Assembly: GCA_024642465.1 (NCBI GenBank)
Contig: JAHEBA010000015.1
Coordinates: 1 to 46,170, forward strand
Direction: 5' to 3'
From: Alphaproteobacteria bacterium
GTDB taxonomy: Bacteria > Pseudomonadota > Alphaproteobacteria > Rhizobiales > Aestuariivirgaceae
DNA: 46,170 nucleotides
Positions 25,488 through 34,054 of the stretch are shown here, piece after piece. The notes beneath the pieces are model-generated. The model ran no database searches, was not told where the DNA came from, and saw nothing but the letters and a program-made list of their open reading frames with translations. Numbering within the stretch: position 1 is the first letter of the stretch; each line of letters opens with the position of its first letter. Both the position numbers and the translations under genes were made by a program.

Positions 25488-26498
25488 ATGAGCCTGTTCC
25501 GCAAAACCGTCGTCAGTGACCGCGTCGAGCGTGCCGTCCAGAAGACACTTGCCAATGTGTATGCGCAGCGCCGCAAGCGGTTCCGCATCCTCGCCTGCAT
25601 CGACGATACGGAAGAGTCGTTCGACACGGTGCGGATGGCGGCGAGGCTGGCCAAGTCGGACGAGTGCGACATCATCATCCTGTTCGTGCGGCCGATCGAC
25701 CAGGGACTGTGGTCGGGCGGACTGCAGGTGCGCGTGGCGCGGCAGAACGTGCTGGACTCAGGCCTGGAACTACCCGGCGTCAACCGGCTTCGCATGGCGC
25801 TCGACATCCTGCGCGAGGAAGGCATTCCGGCCGAGGACTGGCCGCGAAAGACCGGCCACCAGGATGCCTGGGGCGACCCGCTTGGCGACAACAAGGTGGA
25901 GTTCATTTCCGAGGAAGGCCGCACGGTCGTGCTTAAGCTCAAGACCGCGCCGGATCCGGCAGCGGGCATTCTCGACCAGTACGAGCTCGGCCCCTACAAC
26001 CTGATGATCATGGGTGAGCCGTCGCGCTGGCGCGGTGAGTTCCACTCGCTGTTCGATGCCGGCGTGGTGCAACAGGTCACCGTCCATGCGCCCTGCTCGG
26101 TGCTGGTGGTGCGGCATCCGCTTGAGGGTAAAGGCTTCTTCATCTGTACCGACGGAACATCGCGGTCCATGCAGGCGGTGAGGCGGGCTGCAGTGCTGGC
26201 TCACGTCGCCGGGCATCCGATCACCCTGTTCTCGGCCTCACCCGACGAGAGCGGCCTGCCGGCGGCGGAAGAGAACGTCAAGAACGCCCGTGCCCTGCTC
26301 AAGGCCATGGGGATCAAGGTCAAGGACCTGGTGACCGCGGCGGGCCCGCCGGCAGAGATGATCGTGCAGCACGGCGCCGGTCACAGCGTCATCGTGGTGA
26401 CGGACGAAGGCCGCACCCGGCTGCAGCGGATGATCCGCGGCTCCACTGCCGTCGACGTGGTGCGCAAGGCCACGACGTCGGTGCTGGACGTACGCTGA
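25488..26498 (+). CDS. Tandem universal stress protein (UspA) domains
   Basis: 336 residues. Two UspA-like alpha/beta repeats: the first opens FRILACIDDTEESFDTVRMAARLAK (about 28-52), the second starts near residue 211 (GFFICTDGTSRSMQAVRRA). The C-terminal RGSTAVDVVRKATTSVLDV is the standard second-repeat end; the first repeat lacks a clear G-x2-G-x9-GS ATP loop, so its nucleotide binding is doubtful. It directly follows the SLC13-type gene. A TTG at 25482 is also in frame, but the ATG at 25488 has AGGATGG at proper distance. Confidence 0.85.
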   Translation: MSLFRKTVVSDRVERAVQKTLANVYAQRRKRFRILACIDDTEESFDTVRMAARLAKSDECDIIILFVRPIDQGLWSGGLQVRVARQNVLDSGLELPGVNRLRMALDILREEGIPAEDWPRKTGHQDAWGDPLGDNKVEFISEEGRTVVLKLKTAPDPAAGILDQYELGPYNLMIMGEPSRWRGEFHSLFDAGVVQQVTVHAPCSVLVVRHPLEGKGFFICTDGTSRSMQAVRRAAVLAHVAGHPITLFSASPDESGLPAAEENVKNARALLKAMGIKVKDLVTAAGPPAEMIVQHGAGHSVIVVTDEGRTRLQRMIRGSTAVDVVRKATTSVLDVR

Positions 26499-26506
26499 TG
26501 CTCAAA

Positions 26507-26540
26507 TGAAAGGGCCGCCCTGTCGAGGCGGCCCGTGTTT
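26507..26540. terminator. Bidirectional terminator between convergent genes
   Basis: A GC-rich stem GGGCCGCC/GGCGGCCC (26512-26519, 26527-26534) has a 7-base loop. Outside it, TGAAA and TTTCA extend the pairing. It lies 8 bp after the universal stress gene stop and about 32 bp before the stop of the convergent hypothetical gene, so it can terminate both. Confidence 0.7.
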
Positions 26541-26572
26541 CATTGCGCGATACAGAATGGATAGGTCGCAGG

Positions 26573-27631
26573 TCAGGCCGTTGCCTTCATGGCGTCGAGA
26601 TACTCCTCGACATGCTCGACATTCTCGAACCGCATCCAGCCTTCGTCGGTCTCGGCCTCGACCGTGCCGTCGGACAGCAGCCGTGCCGGACGCCCGCGGA
26701 TGGTGCGTTCCTCGACCACAAACAGGGCCTGTTCGTTGGCGAGCGGTTCTTCCGCCGTGACCTCGTCGACCGCTGCGCCTGCTTCCTCGCCCAGTTCGCC
26801 CTCGGCAACTTCTGCCTCGTCAGCTACTTCCCCGGCAGCCTCGCCAGCATCAGAGATTGCTTCCTCGGCAGCCACTGCGGCGTCAGATGCGGTCTCTTCG
26901 ACGGTTTCGTATGTTTCTACTGCAGCCTCCTCGACGGCCGCGACAACCTCTCTAGCCGTCTCGCCTGCCGCTTCAATGGCGCCTGAGGTTGCCTCAGTGG
27001 TCGCTTCAGCTGCTGCTTCGGCCGCGGCGACTGCTTCGTCTGCCGCTTCCGACACCGTCTCAGTAACCGACGAGCTTGCCTCACCGGCCGTATCGGAAGC
27101 TTCGTCAAACAGGGACGAGAGGTCGTCATGTCCCTCGGAGGCGGTCTCGCCTGCTGCTTCGGCTGCCTCGTCCGCAGCACCGGTCACTGCCTCGATGGCT
27201 GCCTCTGACGTTTCCGAAACGGCCGTCGCAGCCTTGTTTGCGCTTACGGCGGTGAAGTCCCATGCCTTGCCTGCATCAGCTGCGACCGCGCCCGCAGCAC
27301 CTGCTGCGCCTGCCGCCACCGCACCGGCTGCGCCAGCTGCCGCCGTTCCGGCGTTGCTTACCGGCGCCATGAACTCAGGCATGTCATCCTCAACCTTGCG
27401 CGCACGCTGCGGCGCCTGAGGAACTTCGTCCTCGTGGCCTGTACTGCCTCCGGCAAGATGACCGGCGACTACGCCAAGGCCGAGCAGCAGACAGCCACCG
27501 GTGAACAGCGTAGCCGCCACATCATAGTTCAGCCCCAGCGTGACGGTGCCGGGCGAGAACATGTTCATCAGGCCCACGGCGAAGCCGGACGCCATCAGGA
27601 AGATCGCTAGTATGAACATCAGAATTTTCAT
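26573..27631 (-). CDS. Membrane-anchored Ala/Glu-rich repeat protein
   Basis: 352 residues. Two N-terminal helices (about 1-24 and 37-59) anchor it. From about residue 95 to 295 it is low-complexity, dominated by A, E, T, S, V and D with a loose 7-11 residue periodicity, predicting amphipathic helix or coiled coil. The last 52 residues (about 301-352, starting ALFVVEERT) look globular and conserved in style. I do not recognise the family. It lies downstream of DUF3306 on the same strand but with a 220-bp gap and two hairpins, so it may be a separate unit. Confidence 0.6.
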   Translation of the reverse strand: MKILMFILAIFLMASGFAVGLMNMFSPGTVTLGLNYDVAATLFTGGCLLLGLGVVAGHLAGGSTGHEDEVPQAPQRARKVEDDMPEFMAPVSNAGTAAAGAAGAVAAGAAGAAGAVAADAGKAWDFTAVSANKAATAVSETSEAAIEAVTGAADEAAEAAGETASEGHDDLSSLFDEASDTAGEASSSVTETVSEAADEAVAAAEAAAEATTEATSGAIEAAGETAREVVAAVEEAAVETYETVEETASDAAVAAEEAISDAGEAAGEVADEAEVAEGELGEEAGAAVDEVTAEEPLANEQALFVVEERTIRGRPARLLSDGTVEAETDEGWMRFENVEHVEEYLDAMKATA

Positions 27632-27680
27632 GTCAGTCGTACCCCTTGTTTCCGCCAGCAGGCCGAGCGCCCCTGAATTG

Positions 27681-27713
27681 CCCGGTGCCGGGCCGGCGCT
27701 CCAAAAGCGCCGG
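27681..27713 (-). terminator. Tandem hairpins downstream of the DUF3306 gene
   Basis: A short stem CCCGG-TG-CCGGG (27681-27692) abuts a perfect 8-base stem CCGGCGCT/AGCGCCGG with 5-base loop (27693-27713). There is no clear U-run on either strand, so termination is probable rather than certain. It separates the DUF3305-3306 unit from the Ala/Glu-rich gene. Confidence 0.45.
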
Positions 27714-27851
27714 ATGGTCGACTCGCCGCACGGAGGCTCCCGGGCAGGGAATCATTTCTTGCATCTGGACTCACATTGCCGAGCGTACCTTATCAAAGCG
27801 TTAACCACACGCTTCATGATGAATCAGGTCAGCCCAGGCATCAGCCGCCGC

Positions 27852-28460
27852 TCAGGACACGCCAGACCCGCCGGCAGCCCTGGACGAAGCGGGTCCTCCT
27901 GTACCAGGTTCCCCGTCTGGCTCTTGCGCAGTCGTGTCTTCGTGGCCTTCATCGTCGCCAGCCGGCACATCATCCTCACGTGTGCCATCCGGATCGCCTG
28001 CGAGTTCCTCGACCTTCTCCACCACCTCCTCTAGACTGGCATAGCCTTGGCCCGGCATGTAGCTGGAGATCACCGAGCCCGCCTGGATCGCCTTGTCGGT
28101 GTAGTCGAGGTCGTAATCGTTGAGGCCATCGAGCACGGCCAACGCCGGGTTGGTCGTCCATAGCTTGCGCAGCGCCTTCTGGCGAAGCGCGCCTGGCACC
28201 CATGACTTCATGAAAATGCTGAAATCGCTTTCATAGGCCAGCGCATCAATGTCTATGGCTTCAAGCTCCTCGATCCAGCGTTGCCGGGTTTCATCATCCG
28301 GCGGAGTATCGCGCTGATCAGGATCAGTCAGCGCGCCTGCTGGCGCCGCAGCTTCATCAACCTGCTCAGGCGCCAGCGACGCCTCGCGTTCCTCGCTCTC
28401 GCGGACTTCCTGCTTGCGCTTTGCCCAGCGTGACAGGAAACCGTCTTCATTGCGGCTCAA
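27852..28460 (-). CDS. DUF3306-family protein
   Basis: 202 residues, cytoplasmic. The N-terminus (NEDGFLSRWAKRKQEVRE) and the central DFSIFMKSWVPGALRQKALRKLW are the DUF3306 pattern. The last 50 or so residues are an acidic low-complexity tail (E, D, G). DUF3306 genes are usually found with DUF3305 in formate dehydrogenase clusters; molecular function is unknown to me. The start overlaps the DUF3305 stop by 4 bp (ATGA). Confidence 0.85.
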   Translation of the reverse strand: MSRNEDGFLSRWAKRKQEVRESEEREASLAPEQVDEAAAPAGALTDPDQRDTPPDDETRQRWIEELEAIDIDALAYESDFSIFMKSWVPGALRQKALRKLWTTNPALAVLDGLNDYDLDYTDKAIQAGSVISSYMPGQGYASLEEVVEKVEELAGDPDGTREDDVPAGDDEGHEDTTAQEPDGEPGTGGPASSRAAGGSGVS

Positions 28461-29026
28461 TGCAGTTCTCCATCACTCTTGCCGTTGGCCAGCATCCGCC
28501 GGCGCAGTTCAATCAGGCTTTCCTGCCCGAACTTGTGATCGTCCGGGTCAAGCCGGTCGCGGCGGCGCTTCCTGAACGGCTCATCCACATAATGCATCGC
28601 AACAAATGCTTCGAGCCATTCGCGCACGTCATCCGGCATCGGCAGCTTGCTGATAAGCACACTATCCTCGCCTGCCATGTATTCTTCAGCTTCATAGGAC
28701 GATAATGTGACGAGGTGAGTGCGCCACACGAGGCCATCCGCCACGCTGTCCTCCCGGTCCTGCGCCACAGCGAACAAGGAAGGCTGCGGCGATGTCAGGT
28801 TATAGACGTAAGCTTCTATGTCTGAGCGGTGAAGGTCGACACGGGACGGCTCGCCGAGCCAGCGGCTGATCGCGTTACCCTGTTCAAGCAGGCGCGGCTC
28901 GCGCAGAATGTCGGCGTCAGCAACGGGCATGACACCGGCCATCTTCCACTCCCAGTCGAGCCAAGGATGGCTGGCGGCGTGGCGCTCGAAAATGACCGAG
29001 AAATGGATACTCGTGCTGTCTGTCAA
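28457..29026 (-). CDS. DUF3305-family protein
   Basis: 189 residues from a TTG at 29024-29026 with a GGGAGAG site five bases upstream. An ATG at 29060-29062 would add 12 residues, but a TATAAT lies only three bases upstream of it, so that codon would precede the mRNA start. The core EWKMAGVMPVADADIL, SRVDLHRSDIEAYVYNL and PMPDDVREWLEAFVAMHY match DUF3305. It pairs with DUF3306 and is divergent from the large iron-sulfur protein gene. Function is unknown but linked to formate dehydrogenase by context. Confidence 0.85.
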   Translation of the reverse strand: MTDSTSIHFSVIFERHAASHPWLDWEWKMAGVMPVADADILREPRLLEQGNAISRWLGEPSRVDLHRSDIEAYVYNLTSPQPSLFAVAQDREDSVADGLVWRTHLVTLSSYEAEEYMAGEDSVLISKLPMPDDVREWLEAFVAMHYVDEPFRKRRRDRLDPDDHKFGQESLIELRRRMLANGKSDGELH

Positions 29027-29064
29027 AAAGACTCTCCCGCAGGGTGGATTAGGAGAATGCATAC

Positions 29065-29072
29065 ATTATAAC
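29065..29072. promoter_or_regulatory. Bidirectional -10 element between DUF3305 and the iron-sulfur protein gene
   Basis: The string ATTATAAC reads TATAAT on the minus strand (29065-29070) and TATAAC on the plus strand (29067-29072). It lies in the divergent gap and could fire both ways. No good -35 box is visible on either side, so an activator may be needed. ATGCAT palindromes flank it. Confidence 0.45.
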
Positions 29073-29118
29073 GAATGAGCTAAATGCATGCGTTGTCACA
29101 TGGCGGAATGGATCGTCG

Positions 29119-31167
29119 ATGAAACTGAACGGCTTTGAAATCTTGGTCTGCAATTGCGAGCGCACCATGCAGCTCGACGGGCGCAAGCTGTGCAAGGCTG
29201 CGGGCGGTCAAGGCGACGAGCCCGAGGTCTACACTACCTTGTGCCGTGCCGAGGTGGGTCAGTTCGCCCAGGCGCTGAAGGACAACGGCAAGCTCATGGT
29301 TGCCTGCACGCAGGAGGCGCCGCTGTTCTCGGAGCTTGCAGGCGAGCAGGGCTTTGCCGGCGAACTGCGCTTCCTCAACATCCGCGAACGCGCAGGCTGG
29401 GGCGAGGACAAAGCGGACCGCACCGCAAAGACTGCCGCGCTGCTGACCGAGGCTTCGCTGGTGCCGGAACCGGCCGGCCTGATTAACGTCACTTCATCGG
29501 GCCAGTGCCTTGTCTATGGCGCGGGCCAGCAGGCCTACGACGTTGCGCGCAAACTCAACGGCCGGCTTCCAGTCACACTGCTGCTCAGCGATGCGCAAGA
29601 CCTGGTGCCGCCGGCAACCGCCGAGGTTGCCATGTTCAAGGGCCGCATTGCGCGGGCAAGCGGGCACATCGGCAAATTCGAGATAGTGGTTGATGGTTAT
29701 GCGCCGTTGATGCCGTCATCGAAGGACAGCGCCCAGTTCGTGATGGCACGCAACGGGGCATCGTCGACCTGTGCGCTTATTCTCGACATGTCGGACGGAC
29801 CCGCGCTGTTCGCCGGGGCCAGGCTGCGCGAAGGCTACAAGAAGGTCGACCCCGGCAACCCGGCCGCGGTGATGGAAGCGATGTTCGAGCTGTCCGACAT
29901 GGCCGGCGAATTCGAAAAGCCGCTCTACGTGCGCTATAACGGCGACATCTGCGCCCATTCGAGAAGCCGCAAGACCGGCTGCAACCGGTGCCTCGACGTA
30001 TGCCCTGCCGGCGCCATCACCTCGGCCGGCGACACGGTCGAAATCGACCCCGTCATCTGCGGCGGTTGCGGATCGTGCGCCGCGGTGTGCCCGACAGGCG
30101 CTGCCTCCTACGCGATGCCGCAGCGGGCTGACCTTGTGGCGCGGATCAATGCGCTGGTCTCGACCTATCTCGGCGCTGGTGGCGCGGCGCCGGAAGTCCT
30201 CGTGCATGACTCCGGCTACGGCATGGAACTGATTTCAATGTCCGCACGCTTCGGCAGAGGCCTGCCGGCGCACGTTCTGCCGCTGGCCGTCAATGAGGTC
30301 ACGCAAGTAGGACACGACGCCATGCTGGCGATGATGGCGGCCGGGGCCGGCCGTATCTGGATACTCGCCAATCCGGCCCACCAAGCCGAACTCGAGGGCT
30401 CGCGCAGCCAGGCCGAACTCGCAACTGCGCTGGCGAGCGGATTGGGCTATTTGGCACAAGTCAAACTGATCTGCGAGGCTGATCCGGACGCGCTCGACGC
30501 AGCGTTGTGGGACAGCGGGTCCATGCCGGCTCTCAAGGCGCACACGGTTTCAGGCGTCGGTTCAAAGCGCGACGTGACGCGCACCATGCTGGGGCTTCTG
30601 CATGGCGATGCGCCTTCGCCACAAGCGGTTATCGCGCTGCCCGAGCGTTCGCCCTATGGTAGGATTCATGTGGACCAGGACGCCTGCACCCTGTGTCAGG
30701 CGTGCGTCGGTGCATGTCCCGTCGGGGCCATCGGCGACAACCCGGACAAGCCGCAGTTGTCGTTTACCGAAGCAGCCTGCGTGCAGTGCGGATTGTGCCG
30801 CTCTACCTGTCCGGAAAGCGCCATAACGCTGGAAGCGCGCTACAATTTCGAGGCGTCGGCGCTGTCGCCGGTGGTGTTGAAGGAAGAAGAGCCTTTCGCC
30901 TGCATCCGCTGCGGCAAGGAGTTCGGCACCAAGAGCTCCATCGACCGCATCATGGCGAAGCTGGCCGGCAAGCATTCGATGTTCTCCGACAGCGCATCCG
31001 CGCAACTGATCCAGATGTGCGACAACTGCCGGATCGAACATCAGGCCAACTCCGCCAACGATCCGTTTGCCGCGGGCGAGCGGCCGCGCATCCGCACCAC
31101 GCAGGACTATATCAACGCCGGCAAGCCAGGCGCCACCATCGACGACTTCCTGATCGACGACGATTGA
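29119..31167 (+). CDS. Multi-cluster ferredoxin-like protein of the formate dehydrogenase island
   Basis: 682 residues, soluble. N-terminal CNCE and further Cys (C11, C13, C25, C42, C63) may bind a cluster. A first 2x[4Fe-4S] ferredoxin domain is at about 288-330 (C288, C291, C295, C314, C317, C320, C324). A second is at about 520-570 (C523, C526, C529, C533, C554, C557, C560, C564). A CxxC pair at 595/598 and 634/637 looks like a zinc- or rubredoxin-like site. Residues 360-495 are unassigned. It probably shuttles electrons to or from a molybdoenzyme, or delivers reducing power for its maturation. Similar proteins occur with DUF3305/3306 in alphaproteobacterial FDH loci. Confidence 0.85.
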   Translation: MKLNGFEILVCNCERTMQLDGRKLCKAAGGQGDEPEVYTTLCRAEVGQFAQALKDNGKLMVACTQEAPLFSELAGEQGFAGELRFLNIRERAGWGEDKADRTAKTAALLTEASLVPEPAGLINVTSSGQCLVYGAGQQAYDVARKLNGRLPVTLLLSDAQDLVPPATAEVAMFKGRIARASGHIGKFEIVVDGYAPLMPSSKDSAQFVMARNGASSTCALILDMSDGPALFAGARLREGYKKVDPGNPAAVMEAMFELSDMAGEFEKPLYVRYNGDICAHSRSRKTGCNRCLDVCPAGAITSAGDTVEIDPVICGGCGSCAAVCPTGAASYAMPQRADLVARINALVSTYLGAGGAAPEVLVHDSGYGMELISMSARFGRGLPAHVLPLAVNEVTQVGHDAMLAMMAAGAGRIWILANPAHQAELEGSRSQAELATALASGLGYLAQVKLICEADPDALDAALWDSGSMPALKAHTVSGVGSKRDVTRTMLGLLHGDAPSPQAVIALPERSPYGRIHVDQDACTLCQACVGACPVGAIGDNPDKPQLSFTEAACVQCGLCRSTCPESAITLEARYNFEASALSPVVLKEEEPFACIRCGKEFGTKSSIDRIMAKLAGKHSMFSDSASAQLIQMCDNCRIEHQANSANDPFAAGERPRIRTTQDYINAGKPGATIDDFLIDDD

Positions 31168-31174
31168 CCCCTGA

Positions 31175-31498
31175 TCAACTCTCGGGCGGGAACATGCCTG
31201 CGCAACGCTGAAGGGCGTTGGCCAGAAAATCGTCGTGCTTGGCCTGATCGATCACGCCATCGGCCAGCATCTTGGCGATCGCCTCGCTCTCACGCTGGGT
31301 ACATTCGGTGTATTTCGGGTTGGCCGCCGGTGCACTGCTGACCGCGGCGGTGCCGCCAGCGCCTGCAAGCGGATTTCCGCCTGCGTCGATGCGTTGCTGC
31401 AAATGCCAGGTCATCGCCAGGCCGAACAGGGCCAGCGCCCCGATCATGCCTGCCACAAACCGCGCCATGCCCCGGTCAACAAATGGTCTGCTGTCCAT
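31175..31498 (-). CDS. Small single-helix membrane protein of the FDH accessory operon
   Basis: 107 residues. A helix at about 13-31 (VAGMIGALALFGLAMTW) is followed by a spacer rich in G/A and a C-terminal region with two Cys (CTQRESEAIAKM, ALQRCAGM), possibly a disulfide in the periplasm. Unrecognised. It is last in a minus-strand operon, 43 bp after the DUF6352 stop, and converges tightly with the iron-sulfur gene (7 bp). Confidence 0.65.
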   Translation of the reverse strand: MDSRPFVDRGMARFVAGMIGALALFGLAMTWHLQQRIDAGGNPLAGAGGTAAVSSAPAANPKYTECTQRESEAIAKMLADGVIDQAKHDDFLANALQRCAGMFPPES

Positions 31499-31541
31499 GG
31501 TTCAGTTCCCTCCTAGTGTTCTGGCGGGCCAGAGTATGGGC

Positions 31542-32564
31542 TCACGCTTCCTGCCGCAATGGCATGTTCACGATCAGGTTCTGTGGCTTCACCATCAGCT
31601 TGCCGGCTGAATTTCTTGCAAGGGCCAGCCATATGGGCTTGCCCCGCACGCGGTCGATCACGGCGTTGCGGTCGAGCACTTCCATGCGGAACAGGCCAAT
31701 GATCGAGGTTTCCTCGTCCAGGCTGAGACTGTTGCCATCATATAGCTTGTTGAGCAGGCGAGTGGCTTCGGCGTCCAGACCGATGTGCCAGGTCCAGCTT
31801 TCATCGTCGATGCGCTGTACCGGCTGGACGCGAACGGACAAACCCAGGAAGTGGTTGATCCAGTGCTCGACGACGCGCGCGAAGGCATCATTGGCGGGCT
31901 GGGTAAAGCGGAAGTCGATGACGGTGTCGAAGCGCTCGGAGCGGGGCCAGTAGAGTTGCTTGTTGTCCTCATCGAGAACATCCAGTTGCACCTGCTTCAG
32001 CGGCGTGGCGGCTTCGAGCACAAGCTGGCCTAGACCGCCCATGCCGCCGGTCTCGGCGTGCTGGTCGACAACTTCCTCGTCCGCCAGCATGAGCTGTCCC
32101 TCACCAGTGGAGACATTTTGTGGACGGAAGAAAATCTCGGCCGCACGCCAGCGCATCGGGTCGATCTGGCCGTGCAGAATGCCGGTCATGATGGCGTGGA
32201 CCATCTGCTCCACGAACAGCGGCGGCACATTGCCGGCCTTGCCGCGCACGATGGCCATGTACGCCTTTTCAAGCGATCCGCTGCTCACAAGCAGGTCACG
32301 GAATGACAGGAAGATGCGGTAGTTTTCGGCTGCATCAGGATCGGCCAATGCTGCCAGATCTGCCTCGCTCACGGCCTTCAACGGGTCCTCGGCAAGCGCG
32401 GCGTGCAGGGCGATCTCGGCTGCGCAGCTTCCCTCGACCGGAGCCAATTCCGGCCGCGCCATGAAAGCCGCCAGGTAATCAGGCGTGACCTTGAGCCCAC
32501 CGCGGCCCGGCAAGCGGTCGAGCAGGTACGCGCCGGAAGAATGCCAGGTCTTGCGCTCAGTCAT
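31542..32564 (-). CDS. DUF6352-family protein
   Basis: 340 residues from the ATG at 32562-32564, overlapping the upstream gene by 8 bp. The opening WHSSGAYLLDRLPGRGGLKVT and the following YLAAFMARPELAPVEGSCAAE match the pattern I know as DUF6352. Soluble, no signal peptide. It occurs with formate dehydrogenase accessory genes; no biochemical role is known to me. The frame is open upstream to 32651 inside the DUF6505 gene without conservation. Confidence 0.78.
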   Translation of the reverse strand: MTERKTWHSSGAYLLDRLPGRGGLKVTPDYLAAFMARPELAPVEGSCAAEIALHAALAEDPLKAVSEADLAALADPDAAENYRIFLSFRDLLVSSGSLEKAYMAIVRGKAGNVPPLFVEQMVHAIMTGILHGQIDPMRWRAAEIFFRPQNVSTGEGQLMLADEEVVDQHAETGGMGGLGQLVLEAATPLKQVQLDVLDEDNKQLYWPRSERFDTVIDFRFTQPANDAFARVVEHWINHFLGLSVRVQPVQRIDDESWTWHIGLDAEATRLLNKLYDGNSLSLDEETSIIGLFRMEVLDRNAVIDRVRGKPIWLALARNSAGKLMVKPQNLIVNMPLRQEA

Positions 32565-33039
32565 CGGAAACGTCCCAGACGCGGGTGTGCGGGCGTTCCA
32601 GCCCGGGAGGGTTGATCTCGCGGTATTCCTCGCGGATGTCGCCATTATCATCCAGCTTGCGGTGCACCGTGAGCAGCGTATTCAGCGGTTGGCCGGCGGC
32701 AAGCTCGAGCGCATAGCCGAGTTCCTCGCGGGCGGCGGACATTGCGGCGTCCGGCGAAGGAGCGCCGAAATCTTCCTGCAGCAAGGTCGCGAGGGCATCC
32801 GTGGCGGCATCCAGTTCTGCCTCAGTTGCCTCGCCAACGGTGACGAAGGTCGCTCGGCCCAGGCCCGGAAGCGAAAGAAAGCCATTGGCGAAGGCCTGCC
32901 TGGTCTTGCCGCGAATCTCTTCGGGTCCGAACCCGGCGAAGGCGAACGCACCCGACACGGCGATTTCATCCGGCTGGGCGGGGTTCACGAAAACATGGTC
33001 GTCGGAGGCATCGAAGCGGATGGTACGCAGCACTTTCAT
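32557..33039 (-). CDS. DUF6505-family protein
   Basis: 160 residues. FDASDDHVFVNPAQPDEIAV and GKTRQAFANGFLSLPGLGRATFV match DUF6505 as I know it. Soluble. Its ATG overlaps the stop of the ligase-like gene by 4 bp, and its stop overlaps the DUF6352 start, so the three are translated together. Role unknown, probably formate dehydrogenase assembly. Confidence 0.8.
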   Translation of the reverse strand: MKVLRTIRFDASDDHVFVNPAQPDEIAVSGAFAFAGFGPEEIRGKTRQAFANGFLSLPGLGRATFVTVGEATEAELDAATDALATLLQEDFGAPSPDAAMSAAREELGYALELAAGQPLNTLLTVHRKLDDNGDIREEYREINPPGLERPHTRVWDVSDD

Positions 33040-33803
33040 GGCTGCACCCTGTGCACACTATCGAGCAACGACAACCCCGGCGCCTGCCCCACGCCGGCGC
33101 TGAACAACAAGTTGCCGTCCTCATCCATGCCAGTCATCCGCCCGGTGAGCATGCGCGCGCCGTCACGCACCGTGACGGGCTTGCCGTCACCTGCCATCCG
33201 GCCCACCCAGTTCTCGTGCACCGGCCTGAAGCCATCATGCGTCCAGGTATCGATCCAGGTCAGAAAGTGGCGGGAAACCGATTCCGCCAGCCGCGTACGG
33301 TCAACTTCGCCGGCGCCTTCCTCGTGCAAGGTGGTTGAGTCCATCCGTTCGCCGGGGTCCGGCAGCGAAAGGTCCAGCGTGATGTTGACGTCGAGGGCTG
33401 CCACCATCCATGACGGCTCATCGCCTGCCCCACACCCGGCCGGGGCGAAGGCAGCCACCTCCCCCGCCTTGGCGCCATTAACCAGGATGTCGCCGGGCCA
33501 GCGGTAGTGAATGCCGATCTCCGGCGGCGAGATGGCGCCAAATGCGTCGCCGAAAGCCACCATCAGCACATGCTGCACCTGTGCTGCGCGCGCAAGCGGC
33601 ACGTCCGGCTCAAGCACCACGGCCATGGAAAGCCTGTCTTCCGAGCGCGACCAATACAGGTCACCCGCGCCGACGCGCCGGGCGGCGGCGTCTGCAACGG
33701 CGACACTGCGCGCCGCCACACCTGGCGGCACGCTGCGGCCCTTCAGCAGCGGGGGGAATAGCGGGTCGGCCAGGAGGCCGTCCTGTTCTGATGGCAGTGT
33801 CAT
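33036..33803 (-). CDS. Lipoate/biotin-protein-ligase-like protein with altered active site
   Basis: 255 residues. A ligase-fold core with the signature RWPGDILVNGAKAGEVA at 101-117. Active biotin/lipoate ligases read KWPND there, with Lys and Asn contacting the adenylate; here they are Arg and Gly. An extra C-terminal SH3-like segment is present (GRMTGMDEDGNLLFSAG). It may bind rather than attach a cofactor, or transfer a different group. It is in the operon with DUF6494, DUF6505 and DUF6352. Confidence 0.82.
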   Translation of the reverse strand: MTLPSEQDGLLADPLFPPLLKGRSVPPGVAARSVAVADAAARRVGAGDLYWSRSEDRLSMAVVLEPDVPLARAAQVQHVLMVAFGDAFGAISPPEIGIHYRWPGDILVNGAKAGEVAAFAPAGCGAGDEPSWMVAALDVNITLDLSLPDPGERMDSTTLHEEGAGEVDRTRLAESVSRHFLTWIDTWTHDGFRPVHENWVGRMAGDGKPVTVRDGARMLTGRMTGMDEDGNLLFSAGVGQAPGLSLLDSVHRVQP

Positions 33804-33825
33804 GATCGGGCGGGACCTGCCAGCG

Positions 33826-34017
33826 TCAGCCGAGGTCGATCTCGCCGGTGACTGTGTGATCGAGGCCGATACCGTCAGCCTTGATGACGGCTGTGACCTT
33901 CAACTTGCCGGACGTCTTGCCCGATGCGCGCACGGCATCCTCGATCTTCTGCTGCGAGGTTACCCCCACCTGCTTCAGAAACTTGCGCATCGACATGTTG
34001 AACTTGTCGTCATCCAT
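33826..34017 (-). CDS. DUF6494-family small protein
   Basis: 63 residues. FNMSMRKFLKQVGVTSQQKIEDAVR is a helix typical of DUF6494, followed by a beta-rich KLKVTAVIKADGIGLDHTVTGEIDLG. Soluble, no Cys. It may be a small partner or chaperone-like factor in the formate dehydrogenase accessory operon, 22 bp before the ligase-like gene. Function unknown. Confidence 0.8.
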   Translation of the reverse strand: MDDDKFNMSMRKFLKQVGVTSQQKIEDAVRASGKTSGKLKVTAVIKADGIGLDHTVTGEIDLG

Positions 34018-34054
34018 GGGCTCTCACTCCGTTGCTGTTGCTTGCGGCCGGCAG

